From assembly GCA_963680875.1 (NCBI GenBank), contig OY804575.1, positions 103,967,505-104,031,504 on the forward strand: a stretch of 64,000 nucleotides of DNA, in the 5' to 3' direction. Position 1 is the stretch's first letter. The number at the start of each line of letters is the position of its first letter. This document shows positions 56,501 through 64,000 of the stretch, piece by piece. Position numbers and translations under genes: made by a program. The notes under the pieces were generated by a model. It was given only the letters and a program-made list of their open reading frames with translations, did no database searches and was not told where the DNA came from. This DNA comes from Bathymodiolus brooksi (lineage: Eukaryota > Mollusca > Bivalvia > Mytilida > Modiolidae).

Positions 56501-59500
56501 AGAAATGTTGCAGCTATATTGTTGTTTTTTTAACTTCTGGACAGAAATGTTGCAGCTATATTGTTGTTTTTTTAACTTCTGGACAGAAATGTTGCAGCTA
56601 TATTGTTGTTTTTTAACTTCTGGACAGAAATGTTGCAGCTATATTGTTGTTTTTTTAACTTCTGGACAGAAGTGTTGCAGCTATATTGTTGTTTTTTAAC
56701 TTCTGTACAGAAATGTTGCAGCTATATTGTTGTTTTTTTTAACTTCTGGACAGAAGTGTTGCAGCTATATTGTTGTTTTTTTAACTTCTGGACAGAAATG
56801 TTGCAGCTATATTGTTGTTTTTTTAACTTCTGGACAGAAAGCTCCAGCTATATTGTTGTTTTTTTAACTTCTGGACAGAAAAGTTGCAGCTATATTGTTG
56901 TTTTTTAACTTCTGGACAGAAATGTTGCAGCTATATTGTTGTTTTTTAACTTCTGGACAGAAATGTTGCAGCTATATTGTTGTTTTTTTAACTTCTGGAC
57001 AGAAATGTTGCAGCTATATTGTTGTTTTTTAACTTCTGGACAGAAATGTTGCAGCTATATTGTTTTTTAACTTCTGGACAGAAATGTTGCAGCTATATTG
57101 TTGTTTTTTAAACTTCTGGACAGAAGTGTTGCAGCTATATTGTTGTTTTTTTAACTTCTGGACAGAAATGTTGCAGCTATATTGTTGTTTTTTTAACTTC
57201 TGGACAGAAAGCTCCAGCTATATTGTTGTTTTTTTAACTTCTGGACAGAAAAGTTGCAGCTATATTGTTGTTTTTTAACTTCTGGACAGAAATGTTGCAG
57301 CTATATTGTTGTTTTTTTAACTTCTGGACAGAAGTGTTGCAGCTATATTATTTTTTTTTAACTTCTGGACAGAAATGTTGCAGCTATATTGTTGTTTTTT
57401 TAACTTCTGGACAGAAATGTTGCAGCTATATTGTTGTTTTTTAACTTCTGGACAGAAATGTTGCAGCTATATTGTTTTTTAACTTCTGGACAGAAATGTT
57501 GCAGCTATATTGTTGTTTTTTAAACTTCTGGACAGAAATGTTGCAGCTATATTGTTGTTTTTTTAACTTCTGGACAGAAGTGTTGCAGCTATATTGTTGT
57601 TTTTTTAACTTCTGGACAGAAATGTTGCAGCTATATTGTTGTTTTTTTAACTTCTGGACAGAAGTGTTGCAGCTATATTGTTGTTTTTTAACTTCTGGAC
57701 AGAAATGTTGCAGCTATATTGTTGTTTTTTTTAACTTCTGGACAGAAGTGTTGCAGCTATATTGTTGTTTTTTTAACTTCTGGACAGAAATTTTGCAGCT
57801 ATATTGTTGTTTTTTTAACTTCTGGACAGAAAAGTTGCAGCTATATTGTTGTTTTTTAACTTCTGGACAGAAATGTTGCAGCTATATTGTTGTTTTTTTA
57901 ACTTCTGGACAGAAGTGTTGCAGCTATATTGTTGTTTTTTTAACTTCTTGACAGAAGTGTTGCAGCTATATTGTTGTTTTTTAACTTCTGGACAGAAATG
58001 TTACAGCTATATTGTTGTTTTTTAACTTCTGGACAGAAGCGTTGCAGCTATATTGTTGTTTTTTAACTTCTGGACAGAAATGTTGCAGCTATATTGTTGT
58101 TTTTTTAACTTCTGGACAGAAGTGTTGCAGCTATATTTTTTTTTTTTAACTTCTGGACAGAAATGTTGCAGCTATATTGTTGTTTTTTTAACTTCTGGAC
58201 AGAAATGTTGCAGCTATATTGTTGTTTTTTAACTTCTGGACAGAAATGTTGCAGCTATATTGTTTTTTAACTTCTGGACAGAAATGTTGCAGCTATATTG
58301 TTGTTTTTTTAACTTCTGGACAGAAATGTTGCAGCTATATTGTTGTTTTTTCAACTTCTGGACAGAAGTGTTGCAGCTATATTGTTGTTTTTTTAACTTC
58401 TGGACAGAAATGTTGCAGTTATATTGTTGTTTTTTTAACTTCTGGACAGAAATGTTGCAGCTATATTGTTGTTTTTTAACTTCTGGACAGAAGTGTTGCA
58501 GCTATATTGTTGTTTTTTAACTTCTGGACAGAAATGTTGCAGCTATATTGTTGTTTTTTTAAATTCTGTACAGAAGTGTTGCAGCTATATTGTTGTTTTT
58601 TAACTTCTGGACAGAAGCGTTGCAGCTATATTGTTGTTTTTTTAACTTCTGGACAGAAATGTTGCAGCTATATTGTTGTTTTTTTAACTTCTGGACAGAA
58701 ATGTTGCAGCTATATTGTTGTTTTTATAACTTCTGGACAGAAGTGTTGCAGCTATATTGTTGTTTTTTTAACTTCTGGACAGAAGTGTTGCAGCTATATT
58801 GTTGTTTTTTTAACTTCTGGACAGAAATGTTGCAGCTATATTGTTGTTTTTTTAACTTCTGGACAGAAATGTTGCAGCTATATTGTTGTTTTTTTAACTT
58901 CTGGACAGAAGTGTTGCAGCTATATTGTTGTTTTTTTAACTTCTGGACAGAAATGTTGCAGCTATATTGTTGTTTTTTTAACTTCTGGACAGAAATGTTG
59001 CAGCTATATTGTTGTTTTTTTAACTTCTGGACAGAAATGTTGCAGCTATATTGTTTTTTAATTTCTGGACAGAAATGTTGCAGCTATATTGTTGTTTTTT
59101 AACTTCTGGACAGAAGTGTTGCAGCTATATTGTTGTTTTTTTAACTTCTGGACAGAAGTGTTGCAGCTATATTGTTGTTTTTTTAACTTCTGGACAGAAG
59201 TGTTGCAGCTATATTGTTGTTTTTTAACTTATGGACAGAAATGTTGCAGCTATATTGTTGTTTTTTTAACTTCTGGACAGAAGTGTTGCAGCTATATTGT
59301 TGTTTTTTTAACTTCTGGACAGAAGTGTTGCAGCTATATTGTTGTTTTTTAACTTCTGGACAGAAATGTTGCAGCTATATTGTTGTTTTTTTAACTTCTG
59401 GACAGAAATGTTGCAGCTATATTGTTGTTTTTTTAACTTCTGGACAGAAATGTTGCAGCTATATTGTTGTTTTTTTAACTTCTGGACAGAAGTGTTGCAG

Positions 59501-62500
59501 CTATATTGTTGTTTTTTTAACTTCTGGACAGAAATGTTGCAGCTATATTGTTGTTTTTTTAACTTCTGGACAGAAATGTTGCAGCTATATTGTTGTTTTT
59601 TTAACTTCTGGACAGAAATGTTGCAGCTATATTGTTTTTTAACTTCTGGACAGAAGTGTTGCAGCCATATTGCTGTTTTTTAACTTCTGGACAAGTGTTG
59701 CAGTTATATTGTTGTTTTTTAACTTCTGGACAGAAGTGTTGCAGCTATATTGTTGTTTTTTTAACTTCTGGACAGAAGTGTTGCAGCTATATTGTTGTTT
59801 TTTTAACTTCTGGACAGAAATGTTGCAGATATATTGTTGTTTTTTTAACTTCTGGACAGAAATGTTGCAGCTATATTGTTGTTTTTGCAACTTCTGGACA
59901 GAAGTGTTGCAGCTATATTGTTGTTTTTTTAACTTCTGGACAGAAATGTTGCAGCTATATTGTTGTTTTTTTAACTTCTGGACAGAAATGTTGCAGCTAT
60001 ATTGTTGTTTTTTTAACTTCTGGACAGAAATGTTGCAGCTATATTGTTTTTTAACTTCTGGACAGAAATGTTGCAGCTATATTGTTGTTTTTTAACTTCT
60101 GGACAGAAGTGTTGCAGCTATATTGTTGTTTTTTTAACTTCTGGACAGAAGTGTTGCAGCTATATTGTTGTTTTTTTAACTTCTGGACAGAAGTGTTGCA
60201 GCTATATTGTTGTTTTTTAACTTCTGGACAGAAATGTTGCAGCTATATTGTTGTTTTTTTACCTTCTGGACAGAAGTGTTGCAGCTATATTGTTGTTTTT
60301 TTAACTTCTGGACAGAAGTGTTGCAGCTATATTGTTGTTTTTTAACTTCTGGACAGAAGTGTTGCAGCTATATTGTTGTTTTTTAACTTCTGGACAGAAA
60401 TGTTGCAGCTATATTGTTTTTTAATTTCTGGACAAAAATGTTGCAGCTATATTGTTGTTTTTTTAACTTCTGGACAGAAATGTTGCAGCTATATTGTTGT
60501 TTTTTAACTTCTGGACAGAAATGTTGCAGCTATATTGTTGTTTTTTTAACTTCTGGACAGAAGTGTTGCAGCTATATTTTTTTTTTTTAACTTCTGGACA
60601 GAAATGTTGCAGCTATATTGTTGTTTTTTTAACTTCTGGACAGAAATGTTGCAGCTATATTGTTGTTTTTTAACTTCTGGACAGAAATGTTGCAGCTATA
60701 TTGTTTTTTAACTTCTGGACAGAAATGTTGCAGCTATATTGTTGTTTTTTTAACTTCTGGACAGAAATGTTGCAGCTATATTGTTGTTTTTTCAACTTCT
60801 GGACAGAAGTGTTGCAGCTATATTGTTGTTTTTTTAACTTCTGGACAGAAATGTTGCAGTTATATTGTTGTTTTTTTAACTTCTGGACAGAAATGTTGCA
60901 GCTATATTGTTGTTTTTTAACTTCTGGACAGAAGTGTTGCAGCTATATTGTTGTTTTTTAACTTCTGGACAGAAATGTTGCAGCTATATTGTTGTTTTTT
61001 TAAATTCTGTACAGAAGTGTTGCAGCTATATTGTTGTTTTTTAACTTCTGGACAGAAGCGTTGCAGCTATATTGTTGTTTTTTTAACTTCTGGACAGAAA
61101 TGTTGCAGCTATATTGTTGTTTTTTTAACTTCTGGACAGAAATGTTGCAGCTATATTGTTGTTTTTATAACTTCTGGACAGAAGTGTTGCAGCTATATTG
61201 TTGTTTTTTTAACTTCTGGACAGAAGTGTTGCAGCTATATTGTTGTTTTTTTAACTTCTGGACAGAAATGTTGCAGCTATATTGTTGTTTTTTTAACTTC
61301 TGGACAGAAATGTTGCAGCTATATTGTTGTTTTTTTAACTTCTGGACAGAAGTGTTGCAGCTATATTGTTGTTTTTTTAACTTCTGGACAGAAATGTTGC
61401 AGCTATATTGTTGTTTTTTTAACTTCTGGACAGAAATGTTGCAGCTATATTGTTGTTTTTTTAACTTCTGGACAGAAATGTTGCAGCTATATTGTTTTTT
61501 AATTTCTGGACAGAAATGTTGCAGCTATATTGTTGTTTTTTAACTTCTGGACAGAAGTGTTGCAGCTATATTGTTGTTTTTTTAACTTCTGGACAGAAGT
61601 GTTGCAGCTATATTGTTGTTTTTTTAACTTCTGGACAGAAGTGTTGCAGCTATATTGTTGTTTTTTAACTTATGGACAGAAATGTTGCAGCTATATTGTT
61701 GTTTTTTTAACTTCTGGACAGAAGTGTTGCAGCTATATTGTTGTTTTTTTAACTTCTGGACAGAAGTGTTGCAGCTATATTGTTGTTTTTTAACTTCTGG
61801 ACAGAAATGTTGCAGCTATATTGTTGTTTTTTTAACTTCTGGACAGAAATGTTGCAGCTATATTGTTGTTTTTTTAACTTCTGGACAGAAATGTTGCAGC
61901 TATATTGTTGTTTTTTTAACTTCTGGACAGAAGTGTTGCAGCTATATTGTTGTTTTTTTAACTTCTGGACAGAAATGTTGCAGCTATATTGTTGTTTTTT
62001 TAACTTCTGGACAGAAATGTTGCAGCTATATTGTTGTTTTTTTAACTTCTGGACAGAAATGTTGCAGCTATATTGTTTTTTAACTTCTGGACAGAAGTGT
62101 TGCAGCCATATTGCTGTTTTTTAACTTCTGGACAAGTGTTGCAGTTATATTGTTGTTTTTTAACTTCTGGACAGAAGTGTTGCAGCTATATTGTTGTTTT
62201 TTTAACTTCTGGACAGAAGTGTTGCAGCTATATTGTTGTTTTTTTAACTTCTGGACAGAAATGTTGCAGATATATTGTTGTTTTTTTAACTTCTGGACAG
62301 AAATGTTGCAGCTATATTGTTGTTTTTGCAACTTCTGGACAGAAGTGTTGCAGCTATATTGTTGTTTTTTTAACTTCTGGACAGAAATGTTGCAGCTATA
62401 TTGTTGTTTTTTTAACTTCTGGACAGAAATGTTGCAGCTATATTGTTGTTTTTTTAACTTCTGGACAGAAATGTTGCAGCTATATTGTTTTTTAACTTCT

Positions 62501-63570
62501 GGACAGAAATGTTGCAGCTATATTGTTGTTTTTTAACTTCTGGACAGAAGTGTTGCAGCTATATTGTTGTTTTTTTAACTTCTGGACAGAAGTGTTGCAG
62601 CTATATTGTTGTTTTTTTAACTTCTGGACAGAAGTGTTGCAGCTATATTGTTGTTTTTTAACTTCTGGACAGAAATGTTGCAGCTATATTGTTGTTTTTT
62701 TACCTTCTGGACAGAAGTGTTGCAGCTATATTGTTGTTTTTTTAACTTCTGGACAGAAGTGTTGCAGCTATATTGTTGTTTTTTAACTTCTGGACAGAAG
62801 TGTTGCAGCTATATTGTTGTTTTTTAACTTCTGGACAGAAATGTTGCAGCTATATTGTTTTTTAATTTCTGGACAAAAATGTTGCAGCTATATTGTTGTT
62901 TTTTTAACTTCTGGACAGAAATGTTGCAGCTATATTGTTGTTTTTTAACTTCTGGACAGAAATGTTGCAGCTATATTGTTGTTTTTTAACTTCTGGACAG
63001 AAGTGTTGCAGCTATATTGTTGTTTTCTTAACTTCTGGACAGAAATGTTGCAGCTATATTGTTGTTTTTTTAACTTCTGGACAGAAATGTTGCAGCTATA
63101 TTGTTGTTTTTTAACTTCTGTACAGAAATGTTGCAGCTATATTGTTGTTTTTTAACTTCTGTACAGAAGTGTTGCAGCTATATTGTTGTTTTTTAACTTC
63201 TGGACAGAAATGTTGCAGCTATATTGTTGTTTTTTAACTTCTGGACAGAAGTGTTGCAGCTATATTGTTGTTTTTTTAACTTCTGGACAGAAGTGTTGCA
63301 GCTATATTGTTGTTTTTTTAACTTCTGGACAGAAATGTTGCAGCTATATTGTTGTTTTTTAACTTCTGGACAGAAGTGTTGCAGCTATATTGTTGTTTTT
63401 TAACTTCTGGACAGAAGTGTTGCAGCTATATTGTTGTTTTTTTAACTTCTCGACAGAAATGTTGCAGCTATATTGTTGTTTTTTAACTTCTGGACAGAAG
63501 TGTTGCAGCTATATTGTTGTTGTTTTATATTCCAATTTGCAATATATTAGCTATATTATTGTTGTTTGGA
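50541..63570 (+). repeat. Large satellite array, 41-42 bp unit, about 300 copies
   Basis: Core unit AACTTCTGGACAGAAATGTT followed by GCAGCTATATTGTTG and a T-run of 6 to 8 bases, so units are 41-43 bp, with a short form lacking one TTG. Regular units run from about 50745 to 63523. Both edges hold diverged units (TTGTTGTTTAACTTCCATGT left, TTAGCTATATTATTGTTGTT right). Main variants: GAAGTGTTG, GAAGCGTTG, TGTACAGAA, AAAGCTCCAGC. Large tandem duplications of about 2.9 kb and 2,441 bp lie inside. Dozens of frames repeating NFWTE-LQLYCCF or TSGQKCCSYIVVF are by-products of 42-bp units and not proteins. Confidence 0.97.
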
Positions 63571-64000
63571 GTTTGATGCATACACAACTCACCCTAAGAA
63601 CAGGAAGTGAATGAGTTTTACAGATTCAGATTCAGATTCAATATTTTATTAAAGTCTCACCACATGTAATACATATAAAAGTGGTACAATAAGCTGTTTA
63701 ATGTGAAATATTTACCTTTATTTCATCATTTTAAAGCTATTTACCAATTTCCAAAGCATAATTTTTTTGGTCAAAATCGTAGCTAATGCCCCTTTATATA
63801 CACTTTCACGTGTTGGGTTAATGGAATGCTCATTTCATTAAGGTTACACGTGAATGAAAACTTGTAGCAATTTCAATTAACTTCTTCTTGAATGAATAAA
63901 CGTTAGAGAAAGCCGAGAGACAATAAAGGATGGACAATCTAGAGACAGTGGCTTAGTGGACACAAAAGACACAGAACGAAGAGACAATCAAGAATGGACA
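63571..64000. other. Right edge of window, no gene seen
   Basis: AT-rich. Contains a short CAGATT run (AGATTCAGATTCAGATTC near 63623) and repeated GAGACAAT...GGATGGACA pieces near the end, too few to define a repeat family. Confidence 0.4.

Noticed and set aside
50589..63614. Many open frames of 60-184 codons encoding Cys/Phe-rich repeats (NFWTE-LQLYCCF and TSGQKCCSYIVVF)
   Set aside because: They arise from a 42-bp non-coding satellite unit. Adjacent 41- or 43-bp units shift the frame, both repeat readings occur in overlapping frames, and there is no upstream gene context.

Overview
The window looks like nuclear DNA from a lophotrochozoan animal, most likely a bivalve mollusc. The evidence is its AT-rich intergenic DNA, tRNA-derived SINEs ending in a GGCGTTAAAC-type tail, a retroelement 3' end of a kind I know from mussel-like bivalves, Tc1/mariner, Crypton and Polinton (Maverick) remnants, and a class A peptide-type GPCR. 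No prokaryotic gene organisation is visible. Only two genes look intact: an intronless GPCR (703-1872, minus) and a Tctex1-domain dynein light chain-like gene (24851-25480, minus).

Layout: 1-8.8 kb holds the GPCR, a Tc1 transposase N-terminus, SINE pieces and retroelement tails. 8.8-18.0 kb is one satellite of about 229 copies of a 40-bp unit. 18-31 kb is a repeat-rich AT-rich desert around the Tctex1 gene. 31.7-33.8 kb has a Crypton-like ORF cut by a MITE, then several fold-back sequences including a perfect 57-bp-arm palindrome. 34.85-35.5 kb is a 28-bp minisatellite. 35,672-39,215 is a palindromic Polinton-derived element with long inverted arms, an adenain-like cysteine protease in each arm, and near-identical 6-bp target duplications. 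39.3-40.4 kb is a SINE split by a MITE. 41.0-42.9 kb is a 31-bp minisatellite. 43-50.5 kb has a Tc1 remnant, a 1.9-kb TIR element, fold-backs and SINEs. 50.5-63.6 kb is a second large satellite of about 300 copies of a 41-42-bp unit.

The four main tandem arrays fill more than a third of the window. The history reads as nested insertions: Polinton into SINE, MITE into SINE, MITE into Crypton. Satellites grew from transposon-related units; the 42-bp unit matches the 3' tail of the SINE family present elsewhere in the window. Most long open frames inside the arrays are artefacts of repeated sequence. The most unusual object is the palindromic Polinton derivative. Both of its protease copies and its capsid-like gene remnant are broken, so it is probably non-autonomous.
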